From positions 1 to 64,000 of the forward strand of contig NZ_JOHS01000037.1 in NCBI RefSeq assembly GCF_000725625.1: a stretch of DNA of 64,000 bases, written 5' to 3'. The stretch comes from Streptomyces sp. NRRL F-6676 (GTDB taxonomy: Bacteria; Actinomycetota; Actinomycetes; Streptomycetales; Streptomycetaceae). The translations under genes and the position numbers were made by a program. The notes beneath the pieces are model-generated. The model saw nothing but the letters and a program-made list of their open reading frames with translations, had not been told where the DNA came from and ran no database searches. Below are positions 24,382 through 33,659 of the stretch, in pieces (position 1 is the first letter of the stretch; each line of letters begins with the position of its first letter).

Positions 24382-25353
24382 ATGCAGGCATGGCAGGTGC
24401 ACGAGAACGGCGAACCGACCGAGGCCATGCGCCTCGCGGACGTGGAGCCGCCCACCCCCGGCGACGGCCAGCTCGTGCTCAAGGTGCGCGCCGCCAACGT
24501 CAACTTCCCCGACGCCCTCCTCTGCCGCGGCCAGTACCAGGTCCGCCCGCCGCTCCCCTTCACCCCGGGCGTGGAGATCTGCGGTGAGACGGAGGACGGC
24601 CGCCGCGTCCTCGCCACCCCCGCCCTCCCGCACGGCGGCTTCGCCGAGTACGCCCTCGCGGACGCCGCCGCGCTCCTGCCCGCCCCCGACTCGCTCGACG
24701 ACGCCGAGGCCGCCGCCCTGCACATCGGCTACCAGACCGGCTGGTTCGGCCTGCACCGGCGGGCCCGGCTGGAGGCCGGCGAGACGCTCCTCGTGCACGC
24801 CGCAGCCGGCGGGGTCGGCAGCGCCGCCGTCCAGCTCGGCAAGGCGGCCGGCGCCACGGTCATCGGCGTGGTCGGCGGCGCCGAGAAGGCCGCCGTCGCC
24901 CGTACCCTCGGCTGCGACCTGGTCGTCGACCGTCGCACCGAGGACGTCGTCGCCACCGTCAAGGAGGCCACCGGCGGGCGCGGCGCCGACGTGATCTACG
25001 ACCCGGTCGGCGGCGCGGCCTACGCCCAGTCCGCCAAGCTCGTCGCCTTCGAGGGCCGGATCGTCGTCGTCGGCTTCGCGAGCGGCACGATCCCGAGTCC
25101 GGCGCTCAACCACGCCCTCGTCAAGAACTACGCGATCCTCGGCCTGCACTGGGGCCTCTACAACACCAAGAACCCCGAGCTGGTGCGGCACTGCCACGAG
25201 CAGCTCACCGAACTGGCCGCCCGGGGCGTGATCAAGCCGCTGGTGAGCGAGCGGGTGGCGCTGGAGGACGCCTCGGCCGCCGTGCAGCGGGTCGCCGACG
25301 GCGTCAGCACGGGCCGTATCGTCGTGCTGCCCACCGAGGCGAACGGAGCCTGA
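24382..25353 (+). CDS. Zinc-independent MDR quinone/enoyl oxidoreductase
   Basis: 323 residues. GroES-like N-domain with AANVNFPDALLCRGQYQ and PFTPGVEICG; Rossmann NADPH loop HAAAGGVGSAAVQLGKA (near 147-163), then ADVIYDPVGG and GRIVVVGFASG. These are hallmarks of NADPH:quinone oxidoreductase (Qor) type proteins lacking catalytic zinc ligands. The ATG at 24382 with GGAGG seven bases upstream is preferred over the upstream ATG at 24313, whose extension is poorly conserved in character. It leads an operon with two acyl-CoA dehydrogenases (2-base gap), so acyl-CoA or enone reduction in the same pathway is likely. Confidence 0.88.
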   Translation: MQAWQVHENGEPTEAMRLADVEPPTPGDGQLVLKVRAANVNFPDALLCRGQYQVRPPLPFTPGVEICGETEDGRRVLATPALPHGGFAEYALADAAALLPAPDSLDDAEAAALHIGYQTGWFGLHRRARLEAGETLLVHAAAGGVGSAAVQLGKAAGATVIGVVGGAEKAAVARTLGCDLVVDRRTEDVVATVKEATGGRGADVIYDPVGGAAYAQSAKLVAFEGRIVVVGFASGTIPSPALNHALVKNYAILGLHWGLYNTKNPELVRHCHEQLTELAARGVIKPLVSERVALEDASAAVQRVADGVSTGRIVVLPTEANGA

Positions 25354-25355
25354 CC

Positions 25356-26600
25356 ATGCCCGACAACGCCACCGCACGCGACGCCGCCGCACCCGACGCC
25401 GCCGCACCCGACGCCGCCGCACTCGACGCGGCCGGGCTGCGCGGACGTACCCGCGAGTTCCTCGCCGCCCACCCGCCCGCCGGCACCGACCGGCTCGACT
25501 TCCTGCGCGCCCGGTTCGACGCGGGTCTGGCCTGGGTGCACTACCCCGAGGGCTTCGGCGGCCTCGGCGCGCCCCGCTCCCTCCAGGCCGTCGTGGACGC
25601 CGAGTTGGAGGCCGCCGGCGCCCCCGACAACGACCCCCGCCGCATCGGCATCGGCCTCGGCATGGCCGCGCCGACGATCCTGCGGTACGGCACGCCCGAG
25701 CAGCAGCGGCGCTTCCTGCGCCCGCTGTGGACCGGCGAGGAGGTGTGGTGCCAGCTCTTCAGCGAGCCCGGCGCCGGCTCCGACCTGGCCGCGCTCGGCA
25801 CCCGCGCCGTGGCCGACGGCGGAGACTGGGTGGTCAACGGGCAGAAGGTGTGGACCTCCAGCGCCCATCTCGCCCGCTGGGCCATCCTCATCGCCCGCAC
25901 CGACCCCGATGTGCCCAAGCACCGCGGCATCACCTACTTCGTCTGCGACATGACCGATCCCGGCGTCGAGGTCCGCCCGCTGCGGCAGATCACCGGCGAG
26001 GCCGAGTTCAACGAGGTCTTCCTCACCGACGTGCGCATCCCCGACTCCCGCCGGCTCGGCGACGTCGGCGACGGCTGGCGGGTCGCCCAGACCACCCTCA
26101 TGAACGAGCGGGTATCCATCGGCGGCATGCGTCTGCCCCGTGAGGGCGGCATGATCGGCCCGGTCTCCCGCACCTGGCGCGAACGCCCCGAACTGCGCAC
26201 CCACGACCTGCACCAGCGGCTGCTGAAGCTGTGGGTGGAGGCCGAGGTCTCCCGCCTCACCGCCGAACGCCTGCGCCAGCAACTCGCCGCCGGCCAGCCC
26301 GGCTACGAGGGCTCCGGCATGAAACTCGCCTTCGCCCGCCTCAACCAGGAGATCAGCGGCCTGGAGGTCGAACTCCTCGGCGAGGAAGGCCTGTTGTACG
26401 ACGACTGGACCATGCGCAGGCCCGAACTCGTCGACTTCACCGGCCGCGAGGCCGGCTACCGCTACCTCCGCTCCAAGGGCAACAGCATCGAGGGCGGCAC
26501 CAGCGAGGTGCTGCTGAACATCGTCGCCGAACGCGTCCTCGGCCTGCCCGCCGAGCCGCGCACCGACAAGGACGTCGCCTGGAAGGACCTGGCCCGATGA
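25356..26600 (+). CDS. Acyl-CoA dehydrogenase, large-type subunit
   Basis: 414 residues. After an Ala-Pro-Asp-rich N-terminus come the N-terminal helical domain, WCQLFSEPGAGSDLAALGTR (FAD/substrate loop), and a C-terminal SKGNSIEGGTSEVLLNIVAERVLGLP. That last segment replaces the usual YEGTSEIQ and is typical of FadE17/FadE18-type heteromeric enzymes. With the next gene it forms a pair like the mycobacterial alpha2-beta2 dehydrogenases, often acting on CoA esters with bulky or steroid-like side chains. Start 2 bases after the MDR stop codon; stop overlaps the next ATG (ATGA). Confidence 0.88.
   Translation: MPDNATARDAAAPDAAAPDAAALDAAGLRGRTREFLAAHPPAGTDRLDFLRARFDAGLAWVHYPEGFGGLGAPRSLQAVVDAELEAAGAPDNDPRRIGIGLGMAAPTILRYGTPEQQRRFLRPLWTGEEVWCQLFSEPGAGSDLAALGTRAVADGGDWVVNGQKVWTSSAHLARWAILIARTDPDVPKHRGITYFVCDMTDPGVEVRPLRQITGEAEFNEVFLTDVRIPDSRRLGDVGDGWRVAQTTLMNERVSIGGMRLPREGGMIGPVSRTWRERPELRTHDLHQRLLKLWVEAEVSRLTAERLRQQLAAGQPGYEGSGMKLAFARLNQEISGLEVELLGEEGLLYDDWTMRRPELVDFTGREAGYRYLRSKGNSIEGGTSEVLLNIVAERVLGLPAEPRTDKDVAWKDLAR
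25380..25424 (+). repeat. Three 15-bp in-frame repeats in acyl-CoA dehydrogenase 5' end
   Basis: GACGCCGCCGCACCC occurs three times (25380, 25395, 25410; the last with one change), encoding repeated DAAAP at residues 9-23. The length keeps the frame. The segment precedes the folded domain and looks like slippage in a disordered tail. Confidence 0.85.
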
Positions 26601-27697
26601 GCACACAGCCCGACCTGCTCCACTCCGAGGAGGAAGAGGCGCTGCGCGCCGCCGTCCGCGATCTGCTCACCGACCACTGCGACCCGGCGGGCGTCCTCGC
26701 CCGCACCGAGTCGGAGACCCGGCACGACGTACGGCTGTGGAAGGCGCTCACCGAGGGCATGGGCCTCGCCGGACTCCTCGTCCCCGAGGAACTCGGCGGC
26801 CAGGGCGCCACGCACCGCGAGGCCGCCGTCGTCCTGGAGGAACTGGGCCGCGCGGTCGCGCCCGTGCCGTACCTGACGAGCGCCGTCGTCGCCACGGAGG
26901 CACTGCTGGCGTGCGGGACCGGCGAGCCGGCCGGTGACCTGCTCGGCGAGCTGGCCACCGGTGCGAGGGTCGGGACGCTCGCCGTCGCCCTGCACACCGC
27001 CCCGGACGCCCCCTTCCCCACCGCCCGCCTGGAGCACGGCACCCTGCACGGCGAGCTGACCGCCGTCGCCGACGCCACCGCGGCCGACGTCCTCCTGGTT
27101 CCCGCCGACGACGGCGGCCTGTACGCGGTGGCCGCAGCGGACGCGACCGTCACCGCGCAGACCTCCCTGGACCTGACCCGCCCGGTGGCGCGGGTCGTCC
27201 TCGACGCCGCACCGGCCCGCCGCCTGGGCGAGGCCGAACCCGCCGTACGCCGCGCGCTGCGGGCCGGCGCCGGACTGCTCGCCTCCGAGCAACTCGGCCT
27301 GGCCGACTGGTGCCTGACGGAGACCGTCCGCTACCTCAAGGAGCGCAAGCAGTTCAACCGCCCGGTCGGCGGCTTCCAGGCGCTCAAGCACCGGCTGGCC
27401 CAGCTGTGGCTGGAGATCGTCAACCTGCGCGCCGCCGCCCGCAACGCCGCCGACGCGCTCGCCACCGGCGGCGAGGAGACCGAACTCGCGGTCACCGTCG
27501 CCCAGGCGTACGCCGCAGGGGTCGCCGTGCACGCCGCGGAGGAGGCCGTCCAGCTGCACGGCGGGATCGGCATGACCTGGGAGCACCCGGCCCACCTCTA
27601 CCTGAAGCGGGCCAAGGCCGACTCACTGGCGTACGGCACGGCGGGCGCCCACCGCGAACGGCTGGCGGGACTGGTGGACCTGCGCGCACCGGCGTAA
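26597..27697 (+). CDS. Acyl-CoA dehydrogenase, partner subunit
   Basis: 366 residues, translationally coupled to the preceding gene. It has the N-terminal domain and KERKQFNRPVGGFQALKHRL near 230, then VQLHGGIGMTWEHPAHLYLKRAK at the C-terminus. The catalytic glutamate segment is absent and the FAD-loop motif is weak (the middle strand domain is divergent), as in the small or non-catalytic partner of heteromeric acyl-CoA dehydrogenases. It is predicted to pair with the 25356 product. Confidence 0.87.
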   Translation: MSTQPDLLHSEEEEALRAAVRDLLTDHCDPAGVLARTESETRHDVRLWKALTEGMGLAGLLVPEELGGQGATHREAAVVLEELGRAVAPVPYLTSAVVATEALLACGTGEPAGDLLGELATGARVGTLAVALHTAPDAPFPTARLEHGTLHGELTAVADATAADVLLVPADDGGLYAVAAADATVTAQTSLDLTRPVARVVLDAAPARRLGEAEPAVRRALRAGAGLLASEQLGLADWCLTETVRYLKERKQFNRPVGGFQALKHRLAQLWLEIVNLRAAARNAADALATGGEETELAVTVAQAYAAGVAVHAAEEAVQLHGGIGMTWEHPAHLYLKRAKADSLAYGTAGAHRERLAGLVDLRAPA

Positions 27698-27818
27698 GAG
27701 CCACCCACGGCTGTGACACCACTCGTTCGGAGGACACGTCAGCCGCCCGGACGAACCCTCCGCTACGCCACACTTGCGGCCGAACGCCGCGAAGCGGACG
27801 TGGCGGAGGAGGTTGACC

Positions 27819-28013
27819 ATGGCCATTTCCATCTCGCTGGTACTGCTGCTGACCATCCTTGCGGTGATCTTCCTCCGCAACGGCGGCCTGAAGGTCTCCC
27901 ACGCACTGGTCTGCGCCCTACTGGGCTTCCTCCTGGCCGGCAGCAGCATGGCCCCCACGATCCACAACGGCCTGCTGGCGACGGCGGACATTGTCAGTAG
28001 CCTGCGCCCGTGA
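27819..28013 (+). CDS. Small two-segment membrane protein
   Basis: 64 residues from an ATG at 27819 with GGAGGAGG upstream. Hydrophobic segments at about 3-18 and 27-44 are joined by RNGGLKVSH; the C-terminal tail SMAPTIHNGLLATADIV is polar. The strong ribosome site and clean topology support a real gene. I cannot assign a function. It follows the acyl-CoA dehydrogenase operon after 121 bases. Confidence 0.7.
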   Translation: MAISISLVLLLTILAVIFLRNGGLKVSHALVCALLGFLLAGSSMAPTIHNGLLATADIVSSLRP

Positions 28014-28110
28014 TGAGGGGCGCGGGGAACTGCGCGATCTTTTAGGGGGGTCTGGGGGCGCAGCCCCCAGGGACGGGACGGGAAGGGGCGGCGGGGGCGA
28101 AAAAATCCCC
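28014..28110. terminator. Dispersed palindromic element, copy 4
   Basis: GCGCGGGGAACTGCGCGA (28020-28037) is followed by CTTTTAGGGGGG, a CTGGGGGC/GCCCCCAG hairpin (28052-28070) and the G-rich core ending CGGCGGGGGCGAAAAA (to about 28105). It lies between convergent genes. It is the fullest copy in the window and shows that the arm seen at 2660-2677 belongs to the same element. Confidence 0.7.
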
Positions 28111-28134
28111 GCCGAACCCCCCTCCCGGCCTCAC

Positions 28135-29385
28135 TCACCCCCCGACGGCGAACACCCCCACCCCATTGGCGACCGCCCTCTCCCCACCCCCGGAGGGATG
28201 GTTCCGCACACCGACCGCCGTACTCCCCGCCCCTCGCGTCACAAGCGTCGTGGACCCCCCACCGTCCACCCCGAACGCATCCACCGCCCCCAACCGCCCC
28301 AACTCCGCGGCCACTTCCGCGACCGTCAGCCCCGACCGGTACGCCGCCCCACCGTCCAGCGCGAGCAGCAGCAACCGCCGCCCCCCGTCGGCGATCCCCA
28401 ACGCCGTACGAACGGTGGACACCGAGTCGTCCAGCCCCGGCACGGCCTTCCCGCCCCGCCGCAGCACCGCACCCCCGACGGCGAACCGGTACGGCACCCC
28501 CGCCTCCTTCGCCACCAGCCGCTGCTCCACCGCGACCTGCTCGCCGACGGACAACTTCCGCAGCCACTGGGCGCCCGCCTCACGCCCGACCAGCACGGTC
28601 GTGCCGTCGGCGACCGACCCGGAGCCGGGGGAGTCCGCGGCGGAGACGACCCGGCCGCCGCGCACGGTGACCTCGTAGGTGTCCGTACCGCACGGCGCCC
28701 CGCGCACGGTGTCCGTCCCGCACACCGCCCGCCGCCGCGAGACGCCGCCCCAGTCGGCGGTGTACGCGCCGACCGAGCCCTCGGGCAGCGCGTACTGGTT
28801 GAGCCCGCGCAGCGGCAGCGTCCCGTCGGCCGCCGTCCGTACCGTCCCGGTCAGGGACAGCCGGTCCAGCCGGGCGACGCCGTCGGTGCCCACACCGAGC
28901 ACGTCCTCGGTGCTGCCGCCGGCCGGCAGTGCCGGGCCGAAGCGCTGGCCGCGCGGCACCGCCGCCTTCAGCGCCCGGCCGCCCGCGACCGCCGGGCCGA
29001 CCGGGGCGCCGGTCACCTCCACGCCGGGGTGCTGGGCCTCGCTGATGTCGAAGAAGTCACCGTTGACCCCGGCGACCGCGCCGGCGGAGGCGGCCATCCG
29101 GGACACGGTGGCGCGGGCGGCGACGGCACCCGGATACAGCAGATCCACGCGTACGTGCGGATCGCGCAGGTCGACGGTGAGGAGGTGGGCGTGGGTCGTG
29201 CCGTGGGCGGCGTCGAGGTCGTAGTCCCGGTAGGTGACGCCGGGCGAGATGCCGTCGGCGCGCTGCCCGGCGGCGGCGGGCGCCGCGCCCGCGAGGGCGG
29301 CCCCGGCCAGCGTGCCGAGGACGGAGAGCTGGGCGAGGAGTGTGGTGAGCCGGGTTCTGGGACGGAAGTGCCGGTAACGCGTCAC
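28135..29385 (-). CDS. Secreted phosphodiester glycosidase (NAGPA) family protein
   Basis: 416 residues from a GTG at 29385 with AGGGGG upstream. A Sec signal (about 1-39, ending APAAAG) is followed by a PF09992-type domain: VAGVNGDFFDIS near 107 and a C-terminal GVDGGGSTTLV, the two blocks of the phosphodiester glycosidase/exopolysaccharide family. It probably acts outside the cell on a sugar phosphodiester in wall polymer or exopolysaccharide. Between these blocks lies an extra region with two cysteines (CGTDTVRGAPCGTD) that could form a disulphide. Confidence 0.87.
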   Translation of the reverse strand: MTRYRHFRPRTRLTTLLAQLSVLGTLAGAALAGAAPAAAGQRADGISPGVTYRDYDLDAAHGTTHAHLLTVDLRDPHVRVDLLYPGAVAARATVSRMAASAGAVAGVNGDFFDISEAQHPGVEVTGAPVGPAVAGGRALKAAVPRGQRFGPALPAGGSTEDVLGVGTDGVARLDRLSLTGTVRTAADGTLPLRGLNQYALPEGSVGAYTADWGGVSRRRAVCGTDTVRGAPCGTDTYEVTVRGGRVVSAADSPGSGSVADGTTVLVGREAGAQWLRKLSVGEQVAVEQRLVAKEAGVPYRFAVGGAVLRRGGKAVPGLDDSVSTVRTALGIADGGRRLLLLALDGGAAYRSGLTVAEVAAELGRLGAVDAFGVDGGGSTTLVTRGAGSTAVGVRNHPSGGGERAVANGVGVFAVGG

Positions 29386-29529
29386 GAGTACCCCCTGGGG
29401 ACCGGTGGCTGCCTGGCTGTCTGACCGTCAGTCTGCTGTGCTGACGCATCATCAATTCACCCGCTCATCACAGGAATGAGCCGGGAGTGCGAGGGGCAGT
29501 CCACCAGACGGTGGTGACGCGGACGGCGG

Positions 29530-29913
29530 CTATGCGTCGACGACGCGGGAACGGATCAGAAAACGCACTCCTTCGGGTGCCTCCAGGGAGAAGCCGCTGC
29601 CGCGCCCGGGTACGACGTCCACGATCAGCCGGGTGTGCGCCCACACCTCGTACTGGCCGCGGGACATCCAGAACCCGACGGGTTCGCCGACCCCGTCGAC
29701 CTCCAGCTCGGCGAGCAGCACGTCCGAGCCGCCGGTACGGAATTCGCCCTCGGGGTAGCACATGGGGGCGCTGCCGTCGCAGCAGCCGCCCGACTGGTGG
29801 AACATGAGCGGCCCGTGCGACGCGCGAAGCCGCCGTACGAGGTCGGCGGCGGCATCCGTCAGCGCCACGCGCGGTACGACGACCTCGCCGGCGTCGCGCT
29901 CTCCCTCACCCAT
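29530..29913 (-). CDS. DUF779 family protein
   Basis: 127 residues. [18 protein letters not shown] near residue 41 is the cysteine cluster that defines DUF779 and could bind metal. [17 protein letters not shown] near the C-terminus is also characteristic. DUF779 genes are often found beside acetaldehyde or alcohol dehydrogenases; here the neighbour is phosphoketolase, which yields acetyl phosphate. Function unknown. The ATG at 29913 is the only sensible start. Confidence 0.88.
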   Translation of the reverse strand: MGEGERDAGEVVVPRVALTDAAADLVRRLRASHGPLMFHQSGGCCDGSAPMCYPEGEFRTGGSDVLLAELEVDGVGEPVGFWMSRGQYEVWAHTRLIVDVVPGRGSGFSLEAPEGVRFLIRSRVVDA

Positions 29914-29963
29914 CCCCTGCCTCCTGCCTCCGGCACCTGGACCGCCGATTCAACGGCACGCCA

Positions 29964-29981
29964 GGTTGCAGGGGGGTTGCA
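29964..29981. promoter_or_regulatory. Direct repeat GGTTGCA between DUF779 and phosphoketolase genes
   Basis: GGTTGCA occurs at 29964-29970 and 29975-29981, 11 bases apart, about one helical turn. It lies in the divergent intergenic region (29914-30129) and could be a regulator site for either gene. No promoter pair was found with confidence. Confidence 0.3.
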
Positions 29982-30129
29982 CGGGGGCGGAGCCCACCCG
30001 GGGTGCCGTGTAACGGGCCCGGGGGACGAAAGACCGACCGGCTCCCGTCCGAGTGGGCCAACCGGCCCTCGCGGGTACCCGGGAAACCCCGCAAGGTGGA
30101 AACACCCGCCCCGACCCGGAAGGCCCCTC

Positions 30130-32544
30130 ATGCCCGCCGACGACACCGCACGAGCCGGCACCTCCCAAGTTCCCCAGGCCCCCCAAGCCCCTCTCACCCC
30201 CGAAGACCTCGCCACCCTCGACGCCCACTGGCGCGCCGCCAATTACCTCTCCGTCGGCCAGATCTACCTCATGTCCAACCCCCTCCTCTCCACCCCCCTC
30301 CGCCCCGAACACGTCAAACCCCGCCTTCTGGGCCACTGGGGCACCTCTCCCGGACTCAACCTCGTCCACACCCACCTCAACCGCGTCATCCGCACCCGCG
30401 ACCAGGACACCCTCTGCATCTGGGGCCCCGGCCACGGCGGTCCCGCCGTCGTCGCCAACAGCTGGCTGGAGGGCTCGTACACCGAGACCTACCCGGACGT
30501 CACCCGCGACGCCCCCGGCATGGCCCGCCTCTTCAAACAGTTCTCCTTCCCCGGCGGCATCCCCAGCCACGTGGCCCCCGAGACCCCCGGCTCGATCCAC
30601 GAGGGCGGCGAACTCGGCTACGCCCTCTCCCACGCCTACGGGGCCGCCTTCGACAACCCCGCCCTCCTCGTCGCCTGCGTGATCGGCGACGGGGAGGCGG
30701 AGACCGGCCCGCTCGCCGCGTCGTGGCACTCGAACAAGTTCCTCGACCCGGTCCACGACGGCGCCGTCCTCCCGATCCTCCACCTCAACGGCTACAAGAT
30801 CGCCAACCCGACCGTCCTCGCCCGCCTCCCCGAACCCGAGCTCGACGAACTCCTCCGCGGCTACGGCCACGACCCCCTCCACGTCACCGGCGACGACCCC
30901 GCCGCCGTCCACCAGGCGATGGCCGGCGCCCTGGACACCGCCCTGGACCGCATTGCCGCCATCCAGCGCGCCGCCCGCGAGGAGGGCGCCACCGAACGCC
31001 CCCGCTGGCCGATGATCGTGCTGCGCACACCGAAGGGCTGGACCGGCCCCGCCGAGGTCGACGGCCTCCCGGTGGAGGGCACCTGGCGCGCCCACCAGGT
31101 CCCGCTCGCCGCCGTCCGCGACAACCCCGAGCACCTCCGCCAACTGGAGGCATGGCTGCGCTCGTACCGCCCGGAGGAACTCTTCGACGAACACGGCGCA
31201 CCCCGCCCCGAGGTCCTGGCCTGGATCCCGCAGGGCGAGCGCCGGCTCGGCGCGACGCCACGCGCCAACGGCGGCCTGCTGGTCCGCGAACTGCCCCTGC
31301 CGCCCCTGGAGAAGCACGCCGTCGCCGTCGACAAACCCGGCGCGACCCTGCACGAGCCCACCCGCGTCCTGGGCGACATGCTGCTGGACGTCATGGCCGC
31401 CACCACCGACCGCCGCGACTTCCGTCTCGTCGGCCCCGACGAGACCGCCTCCAACCGCCTCCAGGCCGTCTACGCCGCCAGCGGCAAGGCATGGCAGGCG
31501 GAGACCCGCCCGGTGGACGAGGACCTCGACCGGCACGGCCGGGTCATGGAGATCCTCTCCGAACACACCTGCCAGGGCTGGCTGGAGGGCTACCTCCTCA
31601 CCGGCCGGCACGGACTGTTCTCCTGCTACGAGGCGTTCGTGCACATCGTCGACTCGATGGTCAACCAGCACATCAAGTGGCTGCGCACCACCCGAAGCCT
31701 CTCCTGGCGCGCCCCCATCGCCTCGCTCAACTACCTCCTCACCTCACACGTCTGGCGCCAGGACCACAACGGCTTCTCCCACCAGGACCCCGGCTTCGTC
31801 GACCACATCCTCAACAAGAGCCCCGAGGCCGTACGGGTCTACTTCCCGCCGGACGCCAACACGCTGCTGTCGGTCGCCGACCACGCGCTGCGCAGCAAGA
31901 ACTACGTCAACGTGATCGTGGCCGGCAAACAGCCCTGCTTCGACTGGCTCACGATGGAGGAGGCCCGCGTCCACTGCGCCCGGGGCCTCGGCGTCTGGGA
32001 CTGGGCCGGCACCGAGGACGGCACCCGGGAGCCCGACGTGGTCCTCGCCTGCGCGGGCGACGTCCCCACCCTGGAGACCCTCGCCGCCGCGCAGTTGCTC
32101 CGCACGCACCTGCCCGACCTCGCCGTCCGCGTGGTCAACGTCGTCGACATCGCCCGGCTGCTCCCCGCCGAGGAACACCCGCACGGCATGACCGACTTCG
32201 AGTACGACGGCGTCTTCACCGCCGACAAACCGGTGATCTTCGCCTACCACGGCTACCCGTGGCTCCTCCACCGCCTCGCCTACCGCCGCGACGGCCACGA
32301 ACACCTGCACGTCCGCGGCTACAAGGAACGCGGCACCACGACCACCCCGTTCGACATGGTCGTCCAGAACGACCTGGACCGCTACCGCCTGGTCATGGAC
32401 GTCATCGACCGCGTCCCCGGCCTCGCCATCCGCGCCGCCACGGTCCGCCAGCACATGCAGGACACCCGCCTGCGCCACCACGACTGGATCCGCGAACACG
32501 GCGTGGACCTCCCGGAGGTCGCCGACTGGACCTGGGACGGCTGA
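30130..32544 (+). CDS. xfp: Phosphoketolase (xylulose 5-phosphate/fructose 6-phosphate)
   Basis: 804 residues, the usual length. A ThDP enzyme that splits xylulose 5-phosphate (and often fructose 6-phosphate) with phosphate to give acetyl phosphate. Visible: [10 protein letters not shown] and [20 protein letters not shown] at the N-terminus, [15 protein letters not shown], the ThDP/Mg motif [12 protein letters not shown] (near 184), [12 protein letters not shown], and [17 protein letters not shown] plus [17 protein letters not shown] in the Pyr domain. GGAAGG lies before the ATG at 30130. The frame upstream of it is not conserved in character. It offers a pentose-to-acetyl-phosphate bypass relevant to the pentose genes near the window end. 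Confidence 0.95.
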   Translation: MPADDTARAGTSQVPQAPQAPLTPEDLATLDAHWRAANYLSVGQIYLMSNPLLSTPLRPEHVKPRLLGHWGTSPGLNLVHTHLNRVIRTRDQDTLCIWGPGHGGPAVVANSWLEGSYTETYPDVTRDAPGMARLFKQFSFPGGIPSHVAPETPGSIHEGGELGYALSHAYGAAFDNPALLVACVIGDGEAETGPLAASWHSNKFLDPVHDGAVLPILHLNGYKIANPTVLARLPEPELDELLRGYGHDPLHVTGDDPAAVHQAMAGALDTALDRIAAIQRAAREEGATERPRWPMIVLRTPKGWTGPAEVDGLPVEGTWRAHQVPLAAVRDNPEHLRQLEAWLRSYRPEELFDEHGAPRPEVLAWIPQGERRLGATPRANGGLLVRELPLPPLEKHAVAVDKPGATLHEPTRVLGDMLLDVMAATTDRRDFRLVGPDETASNRLQAVYAASGKAWQAETRPVDEDLDRHGRVMEILSEHTCQGWLEGYLLTGRHGLFSCYEAFVHIVDSMVNQHIKWLRTTRSLSWRAPIASLNYLLTSHVWRQDHNGFSHQDPGFVDHILNKSPEAVRVYFPPDANTLLSVADHALRSKNYVNVIVAGKQPCFDWLTMEEARVHCARGLGVWDWAGTEDGTREPDVVLACAGDVPTLETLAAAQLLRTHLPDLAVRVVNVVDIARLLPAEEHPHGMTDFEYDGVFTADKPVIFAYHGYPWLLHRLAYRRDGHEHLHVRGYKERGTTTTPFDMVVQNDLDRYRLVMDVIDRVPGLAIRAATVRQHMQDTRLRHHDWIREHGVDLPEVADWTWDG

Positions 32545-32601
32545 CCCCCGGGGCGAACAGGCGGGCGGCCCTGCCACACCCGGCCACCCGCCCGGCCCCC
32601 G

Positions 32602-32805
32602 TCACTCGGTGGACGCCAGGAACGCGGTCCATCCCGCCCTGCCGACGCACACCACGGGCCCGCCGCCTGTGACCTTCGAGTCCCGTACATGCACGACGTC
32701 CAGCCCGACGGCCACCTCCACGCAGTCACCGCCGCCCGAACCGCTGTAGCTGCTCTTGAACCAGTGCAGCCCGTCCACGTTCTCGGTCACCTGCTCCATG
32801 CTCAT
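32602..32805 (-). CDS. DUF397 protein
   Basis: 67 residues with the two DUF397 blocks: WFKSSYSGSGGGDCVEVAVG and VHVRDSK. In Streptomyces these small proteins are encoded next to WhiJ-type HTH regulators and act with them in developmental control. The start codon overlaps the stop codon of the HTH gene (ATGA), and GGAGAG lies inside that gene's end. Confidence 0.93.
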   Translation of the reverse strand: MSMEQVTENVDGLHWFKSSYSGSGGGDCVEVAVGLDVVHVRDSKVTGGGPVVCVGRAGWTAFLASTE

Positions 32806-33659
32806 GTCTCTCCCACCAGCCGTTCGATGAGCCGCGCAGACTCGACGCCGTTCAGAGCCTGCGATCGCAGCTTGCCATACCGCAACCCGAAGGCGCTGAC
32901 CTCTGCCGGATCATGGATGACGCACCCGACTTCCTGGGACTCGATATACCCAAGGTGCTGGTGCTCACTGGTCTCCAGCACCACGAACGGTCCGTTCAGC
33001 CCGGAGTGGAACCCGGCTGCAGCCGGCATGACCTGGACCTCGGCGTTCCGCAACGCGCCCATTTCCAGCAGATGTTGCCACTGTCCGCGCATCACCTCTC
33101 TGTCGGCCACCGGGTTCCTCAGTGCCTCTTCGCCGATGATGAAGGACAGCTCCGCGAGCGGAACCCGCGTCAGAAGGTTCTGTCGACTCAGCCGCGCCTC
33201 CGTGTGCTGATCGATGATCTCCTCGCTCAGCGGTGGGCAGTGTCCCGCAAACAGAGCCCGCGCGTACGCCTCCGTCTGCAACAGCCCAGGAATCAACAGC
33301 GGATCGTAGGAGAACCGACTGACCGCCTCCGCCTCGAAGAGCGCGAAGTTCCTGAAGAACCTCGGCAGCTTCGCCCGGTCCACCTCGTCCTGCAACACCT
33401 CCAGAACCCCACCCGCCTCCAGCACTCGGTCCGCCGCCCGCGTGAACGCCGCCTTCGCCGGGCGTCGACCCTGTTCGACCGAGCCGACCTGTTCCAGCGA
33501 GTACCCGATGGCCTCACCGAGCTCCTGCTGATTCAACCCGGCCCGTTTGCGCAGGTGTTGCAGCAGTCTGCCGTACGCCGACCACGCCCCGGGTAGCTCC
33601 CCGCCGGCCTCCTTCGGGTTCGCCGCCCGACCGCTCCGCGCTTCCCGTACCGTGCTCAC
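32802..33659 (-). CDS. WhiJ-type XRE HTH regulator with DUF5753
   Basis: 285 residues from the GTG at 33659 (the start is uncertain: the frame is open to 33803). HTH at about 28-85: LRKRAGLNQQELGEAIGYSL then EQVGSVEQGRRP. The rest is the DUF5753 domain, with FSYDPLLIPGLLQTEAYARALF and LRNPVADREVMRGQWQHLL. This architecture, followed by DUF397 and divergent from an HATPase gene, is the WhiJ/AbaA-type cluster repeated many times in Streptomyces genomes and linked to sporulation or antibiotic timing. Confidence 0.92.
   Translation of the reverse strand: MSTVREARSGRAANPKEAGGELPGAWSAYGRLLQHLRKRAGLNQQELGEAIGYSLEQVGSVEQGRRPAKAAFTRAADRVLEAGGVLEVLQDEVDRAKLPRFFRNFALFEAEAVSRFSYDPLLIPGLLQTEAYARALFAGHCPPLSEEIIDQHTEARLSRQNLLTRVPLAELSFIIGEEALRNPVADREVMRGQWQHLLEMGALRNAEVQVMPAAAGFHSGLNGPFVVLETSEHQHLGYIESQEVGCVIHDPAEVSAFGLRYGKLRSQALNGVESARLIERLVGET

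Noticed and set aside
30003..32672. 889-codon plus-strand frame over the phosphoketolase gene
   Set aside because: Arg/Pro-rich +1 shadow of the real phosphoketolase frame, with no motifs.
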